This document shows positions 1 through 7,197 of a DNA stretch of 64,000 nucleotides, piece by piece. The stretch's first letter is position 1. Each line of letters opens with the position of its first letter. The notes under the pieces were generated by a model. It worked only from the letters and a program-made list of their open reading frames with translations. It searched no databases and had not been told where the DNA came from. The DNA comes from Candidatus Roseilinea sp. (GTDB taxonomy: Bacteria; Chloroflexota; Anaerolineae; J036; Brachytrichaceae), in assembly GCA_025998955.1 (NCBI GenBank), contig AP024676.1, forward strand, positions 3,162,001 through 3,226,000, in the 5' to 3' direction. The position numbers and the translations under genes are program-made.

Positions 1-914
1 CACCGCTCGGAATAGTCGCGCAAGTTGGCCAGCAGCGCGTCACAGACACGCACGCGCCGCAACGCGCTCGATAGGTCGCGCAGCCCGTCGGAGATGGGCC
101 GAAGATGCTTCGGGCGCAGCCCTGCACCAAACAGGCGCAAATCGTTACGCATGCGCCGGGCGGCAACGCGCAGCTTACGCACGCGCTCCGGCGTTGCTGC
201 GTCACTTGATGCGATCTTCCAAGCCGCTATTCCGCCCGCCTGGTCCAGGCGATAGCGCAGCGCCTTTCGCCACGCTTCGGCCAGCGAATCGTCCATCGCG
301 AGGCCAGGGGAGGTGAGATAGCCGTCGAAGACGATCGGGCCGAATACTGCACGCCAAAGGCCGCCTTTTGCATTGGCATGTTCGGCGTCGGCATGACTAT
401 GCGGTCCGCAAACGCGAACGACCAGCCCCCCATCCGGCGTCCGATCGCTTACCGCGCGCACGACGGTCGTTTGCGTGCGCGTCGTATCCAGCGCATCGGC
501 GACGCGCGCCAGCGCCGCCAACGTCAGCGCCAGCCGGCGCTGTGGGTCATCCAGCGCATCGAGCAACGACTCTTGTTCGGGCTGCGCATCCCCGTCGTGA
601 AAGCCGACGATGCAGGCCAGGACGGCGCGCTCGATCTGCGAGAAGCCTTGCAGCGGCGCAGCAAGGACCAAATCGCGCCCGGAGAGATGATGATCTGCGG
701 GGCCAAAGGCAGCGCCGATATCCAGAAGCATCGCCCCTGCCTGCAGCAGCGCACGCTCGCGTGCGGCATAAGCGTGCAAACCCAACCTATTTGTCTCGTC
801 GAAGAGCTGCGTCGCCGTCTCGGCCACGCGCCGTGCGTGCGCCATGTCCAGGCCATAGCGCGTACACAACGACTCGACGGTTTGCATGGGGACGTTATTA
901 TCCATTAAATCCAT
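1..914 (-). CDS. HD/CHAD-domain protein, partial (left edge)
   Basis: Only the first ~304 residues are visible; the frame stays open to the left edge of the window. Residues ~40-115 resemble the HD-type C-terminal region of Ppx/GppA exopolyphosphatases: LLDIG stands where LHDIG is usual, followed by HHLSGRDLV. From about residue 240 a CHAD domain begins (RKLRVAARRMRNDLRLF, then LRDLSSALRRVRVCDALL), an alpha-helical fold known to bind polyphosphate. The pairing suggests a role at polyphosphate granules, which is inference. The loss of the first His of the HD motif makes phosphohydrolase activity doubtful. In-frame ATGs at 914 and 905 are equally possible starts. The gene is divergent from the translin gene across a region of DnaA-box-like sites. 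Confidence 0.7.
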   Translation of the reverse strand, partial: MDLMDNNVPMQTVESLCTRYGLDMAHARRVAETATQLFDETNRLGLHAYAARERALLQAGAMLLDIGAAFGPADHHLSGRDLVLAAPLQGFSQIERAVLACIVGFHDGDAQPEQESLLDALDDPQRRLALTLAALARVADALDTTRTQTTVVRAVSDRTPDGGLVVRVCGPHSHADAEHANAKGGLWRAVFGPIVFDGYLTSPGLAMDDSLAEAWRKALRYRLDQAGGIAAWKIASSDAATPERVRKLRVAARRMRNDLRLFGAGLRPKHLRPISDGLRDLSSALRRVRVCDALLANLRDYSER

Positions 915-1268
915 TTGAAGAGCCATCCGTTTCCACGACGAATAGTTTTCGTGAAAGCGATTCACTGCGTCACATGCGGATCAACCGATCCACAGTTGCA
1001 CATCGTTCACAACCTCCGTTATCCACACGTTGTGAATCCAGTCCGTAAATCCACAGCTCCACACCCATATATGGATGTTGTCCAAGCGCGTGCATAACCC
1101 TCATGCACAGCGCTTCTTAAGCTAAACGAGCAAATCGGCGATGTTAAGCCTAGATTTAGGGGATGAACGGGCGAGATGCACCATCTATGGGCTGGCGAAG
1201 TGGTTATCCCCAGCGTCAACACCTCTACATACGGACGACGGATCAATCCAATAGTTAGAATGAGAGCT
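915..1268. other. Gene-free region with DnaA-box-like cluster (candidate origin or DnaA-regulated promoter)
   Basis: This 354-bp gap separates two divergent genes. It holds one perfect DnaA box, TTATCCACA (1019-1027). Three near matches lie on the same strand: CGATCCACA (986-994), AAATCCACA (1047-1055) and TTATCCCCA (1204-1212). The stretch around 1110-1155 is visibly richer in A+T than the flanks. No dnaA, dnaN, parA or gidA gene is visible nearby, so the origin assignment is only a hypothesis; a DnaA-controlled promoter is the alternative. Confidence 0.35.
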
Positions 1269-1910
1269 ATGGATAGCAGCCGCCTGTCGGGAATCGGAGA
1301 ACGCATCCGTGAGAGTCTCGTTGCAAAGAACGCAGCGCGTGACAAAGCCGTCAACCTTTCCAGAGAGTTGATTCGCTATTGCTCACTCGCCATCCGTGCC
1401 TCACACCGCGATGAGTGGGACGAAGCCGAACGGTTGCTGGGCGAGGCACGCCGCACATCCGATGCGCTGATTGCGATCGTCGGGCCGTATCCCGATCTGT
1501 TCTTCACCGGATACACGCAAGACGCGTTGAAGGAGCTGGCCGAGGCGCACATCGCGCTGGCCATCGCGCAAGACAAGCCGGTGCCTGCGCCGGAGGAGAT
1601 CGGCGTGGAATACGCGGCCTATTTGAACGGGTTGGCCGAAGCCGCCGGCGAGCTACGCCGGCGTGCACTGGATGAGATCCGCGGCGGCCACAGCCAAGAG
1701 GCCGAACGCCTGCTCGCCGCGATGGACGAGATCTACGACGTGCTAGTGATTATGGATTTCCCCGAGGCAATCACTGGCGGGCTGCGCCGCAACACCGACA
1801 TGGTGCGCGGTGTCCTGGAGCGCACGCGGAGCGACTTGACCATCAGCTTCCGTGAGTCGGAGCTGAAGGCGGCGATTGACGCGCTCCGAGAGCGATTGGA
1901 TGGGAGGTGA
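1269..1910 (+). CDS. Translin-family protein
   Basis: The ~213-residue product matches prokaryotic translin-family (haloacid-dehalogenase-neighbour) proteins. It has an N-terminal helix (ARDKAVNLSRELIRYCSLAIR), a central YLNGLAEAAGELRRRALD block and a C-terminal DFPEAITGGLRRNTDMVRG block ending in LERTRSDLTIS. Translins are all-helical oligomeric proteins that bind single-stranded nucleic acid; the role of the bacterial members is unknown. ATG at 1269 (MDSSRLSG) is preferred because GAGAGCT lies just upstream and conserved sequence begins soon after; ATG at 1260 is also possible. The gene is followed by a hairpin repeat that separates it from convergent mtnP. Confidence 0.75.
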   Translation: MDSSRLSGIGERIRESLVAKNAARDKAVNLSRELIRYCSLAIRASHRDEWDEAERLLGEARRTSDALIAIVGPYPDLFFTGYTQDALKELAEAHIALAIAQDKPVPAPEEIGVEYAAYLNGLAEAAGELRRRALDEIRGGHSQEAERLLAAMDEIYDVLVIMDFPEAITGGLRRNTDMVRGVLERTRSDLTISFRESELKAAIDALRERLDGR

Positions 1911-1917
1911 GGTGTAA

Positions 1918-1972
1918 AACGTAAGACGCAGGACGCAAGACTTACGTTTTGCGTCTTACGTCTCGCGTCTCA
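1918..1972. repeat. Degenerate heptamer repeat forming a hairpin
   Basis: Units of about 7 bp (GTAAGAC, GCAGGAC, GCAAGAC) are followed by the reverse complement (GCGTCTTACG, TCTCGCGTC). The arms ACGTAAGACGCA and TGCGTCTTACGT can pair. The repeat lies between convergent genes and reaches the mtnP stop codon, so it could also act as a bidirectional terminator. Related sequence (GACGCAAGACGCGAGAC) occurs inside purL near 36425. Confidence 0.7.
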
Positions 1973-2848
1973 CGTTAGGTAGTTGCCGACCAGCAGGCCC
2001 AAGCGCTCGCGCGCTTCGGAGGAGATGCGGTCGCGCGCGGTCATCACGGCATATTTCATCGCGCCGGCGCTCTCGTGTGGCAACGTCGCGACGACCGGCG
2101 CGAGGTTGGCAATTGCGCGCTGCGCCAGTGCCAGGTTGTCGTTCAGCCGCTGGATCACCATGTCCACCGTCACCTCGCCTTCTTCCTCGTGCCACACGTC
2201 GTAGTCGGTGACGTGGGCCATGATGGCGAAGTCCAGCTCGGCCTCGCGGGCGAGGAAGGCTTCCGGGCAGGCCGTCATGCCGATAATGTCGCAGCCCCAT
2301 GCGCGAAAGACGCGGCTTTCGGCTTTGGTGCTGAAGCGCGGTCCTTCGATGGTGATGAACACGCCGCCCTCATGCACCGTCCCGCCGGCGTCGCGCACGG
2401 CTTGCGTCAGCGCTGCGCTGAGCGACCTCGAGAACGGCTCGCCGACCGAAACATGTCCGACCATGCCGCCCTCGAAGAACGAGTAGGCGCGCTTGCCTTT
2501 GGTGAAATCGAACAACTGATCCGGCACGACGATGTCGCGCGGGCGCAAATGTTCGCGCAGGCTGCCGCACGCGCTCACGCTGACGACGTGCTTCACACCC
2601 AGCGACTTGAGCGCCCAGATGTTGGCGCGGTAGGGCACTTCGCTGGGGTTGTAGCGATGCCCACGCCCGTGACGGGGGAGGAAGGCGATGCGACAACCGT
2701 GATACGTGCCGATCACGATCGCATCCGACGGATCGCCGAACGGTGTGGCGATCGTGACTTCTTCGACATCGGTCAGGCCGGGCATGGCATACAGCCCGCT
2801 GCCGCCGATGACGGCCAAGGTAATGGGAGCATGAGATGACTGGGTCAT
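1970..2848 (-). CDS. mtnP: S-methyl-5'-thioadenosine phosphorylase
   Basis: This 292-residue PNP/MTAP-family enzyme phosphorolyses methylthioadenosine to adenine and methylthioribose-1-phosphate in the methionine salvage pathway (cytosolic). Visible family features are the N-terminal IGGSGLY phosphate loop, LPRHGRGHRYNPSEVPYRAN, SVSACGSLRE, ITIEGPRFSTKAESR and the substrate-site block GMTACPEAFLAREAEL, followed by TDYDVWHEE. That block carries T-x-CPE, as in the MTAP branch rather than inosine/guanosine PNPs. Length is normal for the family. The start at 2848 sits shortly after the IGGSG-distance expected. Downstream lies a hairpin repeat and upstream an IS element. Confidence 0.93.
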   Translation of the reverse strand: MTQSSHAPITLAVIGGSGLYAMPGLTDVEEVTIATPFGDPSDAIVIGTYHGCRIAFLPRHGRGHRYNPSEVPYRANIWALKSLGVKHVVSVSACGSLREHLRPRDIVVPDQLFDFTKGKRAYSFFEGGMVGHVSVGEPFSRSLSAALTQAVRDAGGTVHEGGVFITIEGPRFSTKAESRVFRAWGCDIIGMTACPEAFLAREAELDFAIMAHVTDYDVWHEEEGEVTVDMVIQRLNDNLALAQRAIANLAPVVATLPHESAGAMKYAVMTARDRISSEARERLGLLVGNYLT

Positions 2849-2862
2849 TGGACAACGATCGA

Positions 2863-2900
2863 GTTTAGCAATCAGTAACCGGTAACTGACGATTGATGAC
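2863..2900. repeat. Short-period repeat arm left of the IS
   Basis: Degenerate units (CAGTAACC, GGTAACTGAC, GATTGATGAC) run up to the TAA target duplication of the IS. Read in reverse complement (TCATCAAT...CAGTTACC) the segment matches the repeat on the other side of the IS at 3872-3893. The two look like arms of one inverted element, possibly split by the insertion. Confidence 0.55.
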
Positions 2901-2903
2901 TAA

Positions 2904-3814
2904 GAACCTATCTCTAAACTTACGGAACGAGCCATAATAGGGATATGGATAATACCAGTGGGACGCGATACGCCGACGTTGCAAGTTGGGAGCTGTCTGA
3001 TAGTCTGTGGGCGCGCATTGAACCGTTGTTGCCCCAACCGAAGTCGCGCTATCGCGGACGCGGACGGCAGCGCAAACACATCGGTGGGCGGCCGGCAGCA
3101 GACCGGCGCAAGACCATGACCGGCATCTTGTACGCGCTGCGAACCGGCATTCCGTGGAACGCCATGCCGAAAGAGTATGGATCGGGAAAGACAGTCCATC
3201 GCTACTTTCAGCGCTGGGTGCAGGCGGGCGTCTTCAAGCGCATGTGGCAGGCGGGTTTGGCGGAGTATGACGAGGTCAAAGGGATCGCCTGGAAGTGGCA
3301 AGCGGGCGACGGGGCGATGACCAAGGCCCCGCTGGGGGGCGAAAAGACAGGCAAAAACCCTACGGATCGCGCCAAAAGGGGCGTCAAGCGCAGTCTGTTG
3401 GTGGATGAGCAGGGTGTGCCGTTGTCGATCGTGGTCAGCGGGGCGAACACGCCGGATAGCGCGTTGCTGGAGTCCACGCTGGATGCCATGCCGGTGGAGC
3501 GACCTGACCCGCAAACCGTCCCGCAGAATCTGTGTCTGGACAAAGCTTACAGCGGCGAACCCTGCCGTCAGGTGGCGCAGGCACATGGCTACGAAATCCA
3601 TGTGCCGGACAAGGAGAACGCCCAAAAAAACGCCGGCGCAAGCCGGGCCGACGCAAGTCGCGCCGCTGGGTGGTCGAAGTGACTCATTCATGGCTCAATC
3701 GCTTTCGTCGGTTGCTGATTCGCTGGGAGAAGAAGGCGAGCAATTATCTGTCCCTGCTGTTTTTCGCCTGCGCCATCATCTGTTGGCGCAAATGCGAGGT
3801 TTAGAGATAGGCTC
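2904..3814 (+). mobile_element. IS5-family (IS427-like) insertion sequence, complete
   Basis: The element is 911 bp with terminal inverted repeats GA(A/G)CCTATCTCTAAAC at both ends, differing at one position. It is flanked by a 3-bp direct repeat TAA (2901-2903 and 3815-3817), matching the T-N-A target duplications of the IS427 subgroup. It carries one transposase split over two frames. Ends and target duplication are intact, so the insertion looks recent and possibly active. Confidence 0.92.
2945..3804 (+). CDS. IS5-family DDE transposase, expressed by -1 frameshift
   Basis: The first frame starts at 2945 (MDNTSGTRYADVASWEL). It contains the N-terminal DUF4096-like region (LSDSLWARIEPLLP; GILYALRTGIPW) and the first two acidic residues of the DDE triad (near AGDGAMTKAP and LCLDKAYSG). 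It would end at 3682 without the last acidic residue. At 3623-3630 there is C followed by seven A. A -1 slip there joins the second frame (KKRRRKPGRRKSRRWVVE...), which supplies the catalytic Glu in VVEVTHSWLNRFRR and runs to 3804. A_AAA_AAx slippery sites are typical of this IS group, so programmed frameshifting is more likely than decay. Confidence 0.88.
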
Positions 3815-3845
3815 TAAAGGATGCTTCGGTAGTTGCAGAACACAT

Positions 3846-3897
3846 CAACCTCCAAATCTCCAATCTCCAATCATCAATGACCAGTTACCAATGACTA
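3846..3897. repeat. Short-period repeat right of the IS
   Basis: Tandem ~7-8 bp units (CTCCAAAT, CTCCAAT, CTCCAATC, ATCAATGAC, CAGTTACC, AATGACTACC) end next to the tlpA stop. The reverse complement (GATTGATGATT...GAGATTGG) closely matches the repeat at 60996-61034, so this is a dispersed family. Confidence 0.65.
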
Positions 3898-3898
3898 C

Positions 3899-4477
3899 CT
3901 ACCTAATCCCACGCATAATCTCGATCACCTGTTCCTTCTTGATCGCGCCGTTCCAGATGCGCCGCACCACGCCATTGCCGTCTACGAACACGGTGGTGGG
4001 CATGCCGAGCACGCCATAGGCGTCGCTCACCTTGCCATCCGGGTCTTCGACGATGATATACGGGATGCGGTTGTTCTCGACAAACTTTTGCAGATTGGCG
4101 CGGTCGTCGTTCGTGCCGATGCCGACGAACGCGACATTGGGATTTGACTGCTTGAGTTCGTTATAGGCCGCGATCAACGCCGGCGTTTCCTCTAGGCACG
4201 GTGGACACCACGACGCCCAGAAGTTGATCAGCGTTGCCTTGCCGCGCAGGTCGGACAGCGCGACCGTCTGTCCGTCCAGCGTTTTGAGTGTGAAGTCCGG
4301 CGCCGGTGCACCTTCGCGCAACAGCGCGCGCGTAGAAGGAGACAAGATCGGCAGACCGCTCTGCTGGGCTGCGCTACTGCTGCTCAAGACCAGCACGGCC
4401 AGCCCGACGCCCACCAATGTTGCGGCCGCGCCCAGCAGGAGCAAGCCGAAAGGGAAGGATCGCTTCGGTGTGTCCAT
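3899..4477 (-). CDS. TlpA/ResA-like membrane-anchored thioredoxin
   Basis: The 192-residue protein has an N-terminal transmembrane anchor (residues ~10-32, FGLLLLGAAATLVGVGLAVLVL). A linker leads to an extracytoplasmic AhpC/TSA-type thioredoxin fold starting at GAPAPDFTLKTLDGQ. The active site WASWCPPC and the cis-proline loop GMPTTVFVD are present. Such proteins reduce disulfides outside the membrane, often during cytochrome c maturation or copper-site assembly. It lies 7 bp after a DUF2085 membrane gene on the same strand, so the two are probably co-transcribed. The start at 4477 directly precedes the anchor. The exact substrate cannot be told from sequence. Confidence 0.88.
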   Translation of the reverse strand: MDTPKRSFPFGLLLLGAAATLVGVGLAVLVLSSSSAAQQSGLPILSPSTRALLREGAPAPDFTLKTLDGQTVALSDLRGKATLINFWASWCPPCLEETPALIAAYNELKQSNPNVAFVGIGTNDDRANLQKFVENNRIPYIIVEDPDGKVSDAYGVLGMPTTVFVDGNGVVRRIWNGAIKKEQVIEIMRGIR

Positions 4478-4484
4478 GGCAGCC

Positions 4485-5135
4485 TCAATCGCTGCGAACC
4501 GCGGTGCGCGGCTCGGCCGGCAGCGGCTTGAACGCGCTCTCGATCAGCGGGAAGATCAGCCAAGCCAGGCTAAATCCGAACAACGCGCCGGTCGCCAGGC
4601 GCAGCCCCCAGTTGCTCTCGCGATAGGCGAAGAGGTTGAACGGCGGCTGGCTGAGCAACTGCGAGAAACCGTCAATGCCGATGGGGACGACGCCGACCAG
4701 CACGAACAGCAACCAGGGCATGGGTCGGGTGCGACGGCGCACCAGCGCGTAGGCGATGCCATTGATGCCCATCGCGAAGTAGATCGCCACATCCCGCTGG
4801 CACAGCGCGACCTTGTAGCCCATGCGCTCATCGCCCTGAAAATCGCGCGCCTGCAACAGGCCGGTGAACGTGCCGGTATCTATGCCCGACGCCTGCTCGA
4901 ATTCGGGGCGGCTGTAGACGAACTGCTCGCCGAACAGGAAGAACGAGCGAAAGCCGTAGGTGTGGCACATCAGCTTGTATGGCTGGTAGATCATCTGCGC
5001 CAGCGCGTCCAGGCCGAGCTTCTTCAGCACCGGCGCGCCGAAGGGCAGCAGCGAATAGGTTAGCAAAATGCCGACCAGGACGGCCAGCCAATGGCGCTCG
5101 AAGCCGGCAGCAAAGCGGTTGAGTCGTTCAACCAT
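4485..5135 (-). CDS. DUF2085 integral membrane protein
   Basis: This 216-residue protein has about five hydrophobic segments (from ~18, ~128, ~144 and ~180). It carries the DUF2085 signature: MCHTYGFRSFFLFG near residue 58 and ALCQRDVAIYFAMGINGIAYA near 112-132. The function of the family is unknown. It is the first gene of a two-gene unit with the TlpA-like protein. No Shine-Dalgarno sequence precedes the ATG, but TAGAAT (complement of 5144-5149) lies 8 bp upstream, as expected for a leaderless transcript. Confidence 0.82.
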   Translation of the reverse strand: MVERLNRFAAGFERHWLAVLVGILLTYSLLPFGAPVLKKLGLDALAQMIYQPYKLMCHTYGFRSFFLFGEQFVYSRPEFEQASGIDTGTFTGLLQARDFQGDERMGYKVALCQRDVAIYFAMGINGIAYALVRRRTRPMPWLLFVLVGVVPIGIDGFSQLLSQPPFNLFAYRESNWGLRLATGALFGFSLAWLIFPLIESAFKPLPAEPRTAVRSD

Positions 5136-5143
5136 CGCTGCGC

Positions 5144-5149
5144 ATTCTA
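5144..5149 (-). promoter_or_regulatory. -10 hexamer TAGAAT of the DUF2085 gene
   Basis: TAGAAT on the minus strand ends 8 bp before the ATG at 5135. This spacing puts the predicted transcription start at or next to the start codon. No convincing -35 element is visible. Confidence 0.45.
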
Positions 5150-5322
5150 GCGGATGAATGGCATACGCCTCGCCGGCGTGCTTGAATCGTCGTGCCGTTG
5201 GGGGATAATCTTCACGTAGCAGTCCTATCGGTGCAGCTTGTCACTCATCTGTCATCTGATCGAACAAAGTGCTTTTAAACAACTCAGCGTAGCCTTGGTT
5301 TGTGATTTGAGAAAGGTCCCAC

Positions 5323-6192
5323 ATGAGCCAAAGCGGACAACCATTAGCGGAAGTCTTCGGTCGCTTGGTCACCGATCAGACCGACTCGGCAAAGCGATAC
5401 CGCACTAACCGACTTTGCCCTTTCAACAACAAAGTGCCGAATTGCACAAAGGACAAAGCGAAGAACCCGCTGGGTGTTTGCAGCATTTACCATGAGAATG
5501 AACCGGTCATTACCTGTCCCGTTCGTTTTCGTGAGGACTGGATTGTGGCCGATCATGCTGCGGATTTCTTCTTCGAGAGAGAAGCCCGGTGGACTTCCTT
5601 GACTGAAGTGCGGTTGAACGATGCAAATGGCAAGCCTGCTGGGAGTATAGATGTGGTTCTTGTTGCCTACGACGTCAGTGGTAAGGTGATTGACTTTGGG
5701 GCGCTTGAGATCCAGGCTGTCTACATCTCCGGTAATGTTCGTGAGCCGTTCGAGCGCTACATGAATAATCCCGAAACCTGGGCCTCGATAGATTGGTCCA
5801 AAGAGCCCAATTACCCTCGTCCCGACTACCTGTCATCCTCTCGAAAGAGACTCGTCACTCAACTCGTTTACAAAGGCGGAATCCTGCGCAGTTGGAACAA
5901 GAGGATCGCTGTAGCGCTCAGTAAGGCTTTTTATGCGACCCTGCCTGCTCTAGAGCCAGTTCCCAAAGGCGAAGCCGATATTGTTTGGCTTATCTACGAT
6001 TTGGAACTGGATTCAGGGCGGTATCGTCTGACCAAGGTAGGCGAAACATTTACAAAGTTCGAGTCGGCACTGCTCGCCATGACCACACCGTCGCCGGGCA
6101 GAATGGAAGACTTCATCAAGCTGCTTCAAGAGCGACTGGATGAGCAGTTAGAGACCCCGCCGACGAATCAAACGATCGAGAAACCGTTTTGA
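5323..6192 (+). CDS. NotI-family type II restriction endonuclease
   Basis: The 289-residue protein matches the NotI family. Its N-terminal cysteine cluster (C32, C40, C52, C64 in CPFNNKVPNC, PLGVCSI and ITCPVRF) corresponds to the Cys4 iron site of NotI. The PD-(D/E)xK core shows D109 (GSIDVVL), E128 and Q130 (ALEIQAVY); NotI itself uses a D...E-x-Q set. YSRK/R-type basic helices follow. It is paired, 2 bp apart, with an adenine methylase gene. G+C is visibly lower than in the neighbours and codon choice differs, suggesting horizontal transfer. GAAAGG upstream of ATG 5323 may be the ribosome site. Recognition sequence cannot be predicted. Confidence 0.85.
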   Translation: MSQSGQPLAEVFGRLVTDQTDSAKRYRTNRLCPFNNKVPNCTKDKAKNPLGVCSIYHENEPVITCPVRFREDWIVADHAADFFFEREARWTSLTEVRLNDANGKPAGSIDVVLVAYDVSGKVIDFGALEIQAVYISGNVREPFERYMNNPETWASIDWSKEPNYPRPDYLSSSRKRLVTQLVYKGGILRSWNKRIAVALSKAFYATLPALEPVPKGEADIVWLIYDLELDSGRYRLTKVGETFTKFESALLAMTTPSPGRMEDFIKLLQERLDEQLETPPTNQTIEKPF

Positions 6193-6194
6193 CC

Positions 6195-7154
6195 ATGACA
6201 ACGCAGATGAAGTTTTCGCTGTTCACCGACTCTGATGGAACGGCTTTGCCCCGCCCAGTGAACGTTGCTTCCGTGCCGCAGCGGAGCCCTTTCCGTTATC
6301 CAGGCGGAAAGACTTGGTTCGTGCCGACGTTTCGGCGCTGGATGGCCAGCCTGAAGGTCAAGCCGCACGTTCTGGTCGAGCCGTTCGCTGGTGGCGGGAT
6401 TATTAGCCTCACCGCACTCTTCGAGAATTGGGTTGACAAGGTCGTCATGGTCGAATTGGATGATGAGGTGGCAGCCGTTTGGGAAACCATTGTGAGTGGC
6501 GACGCGGAGTGGCTTGCTCATCGAATCTTGGCATTTCGGATGACGCGGGAAGCCGTGGAAGCAGAACTTGAGAAGACAGTGCAATCCAGAAGAGAGCTTG
6601 CATTCCAGACAATCTTGAAGAATCGGACTCTGCATGGGGGGATACTCGCCGAGGGGTCCAGCTTTATCCGGCATGGAGAGAACAACAAAGGCATTGGCTC
6701 TCGATGGTATCCAAAAACTCTAGCTCAGCGCCTCATCAACCTTGATCGAGTCGCCAGCCGAATTGACTTTCGTCAAGATGACGGTTTGAAGGTGATGGCT
6801 GAATTCGCAACAAACCCGGATGTCGTGTATTTCATAGATCCTCCCTATACCGCTGGTGGAAAGAAGGCAGGGAAGCGACTCTATAAGCATTATCAACTCG
6901 ATCATGAAGCGCTCTTTGCGCTGTGTGAATCCCTTGTGGGCGATTTTTTGATGACTTACGATGAAGCCGAGGAAGTGAAAGACATGGCGCGCCGACGTGG
7001 CTTTCAAATGCGTCTAATACCGATGAAGGGAACTCACCATGCTCAAATGAGGGAACTGATCATCGGTAGAAATCTCTCTTGGCTTGACGACTTACCAGCA
7101 GTACGGGATGCAAAAGTGGCGTATCAAGTCAGGAAAGGTCAGAGAAAGCCATAG
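6195..7154 (+). CDS. D12-class DNA adenine N6-methyltransferase
   Basis: This ~319-residue Dam-like (D12 class, alpha type) methylase protects host DNA against the preceding nuclease. Motifs: SPFRYPGGKTWFVP (motif X), VEPFAGGGIISLTALFE (motif I, AdoMet binding), VELDDE (motif II-like) and the catalytic FIDPPY at residues ~213-218. A C-terminal MKGTHHAQMRELIIGRN block follows. The nuclease stop at 6190-6192 is followed by ATG at 6195; an in-frame TTG overlapping that stop is less likely. The low G+C matches the nuclease gene, so the pair probably arrived as one unit. Confidence 0.93.
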   Translation: MTTQMKFSLFTDSDGTALPRPVNVASVPQRSPFRYPGGKTWFVPTFRRWMASLKVKPHVLVEPFAGGGIISLTALFENWVDKVVMVELDDEVAAVWETIVSGDAEWLAHRILAFRMTREAVEAELEKTVQSRRELAFQTILKNRTLHGGILAEGSSFIRHGENNKGIGSRWYPKTLAQRLINLDRVASRIDFRQDDGLKVMAEFATNPDVVYFIDPPYTAGGKKAGKRLYKHYQLDHEALFALCESLVGDFLMTYDEAEEVKDMARRRGFQMRLIPMKGTHHAQMRELIIGRNLSWLDDLPAVRDAKVAYQVRKGQRKP

Positions 7155-7197
7155 TGTGAAGACACTCTCAAGAGTTCCCTCCCGTTCCGCGAATCCT

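Noticed and set aside
368-1048. Plus-strand frames over the left end
   Set aside because: The minus strand gives a continuous HD plus CHAD protein; the plus frames are Arg/Pro-rich with no motif.
2904-3814. Treating the split transposase as a pseudogene
   Set aside because: The A7 slippery site, intact inverted repeats and target duplication match IS427-type elements that use programmed frameshifting.
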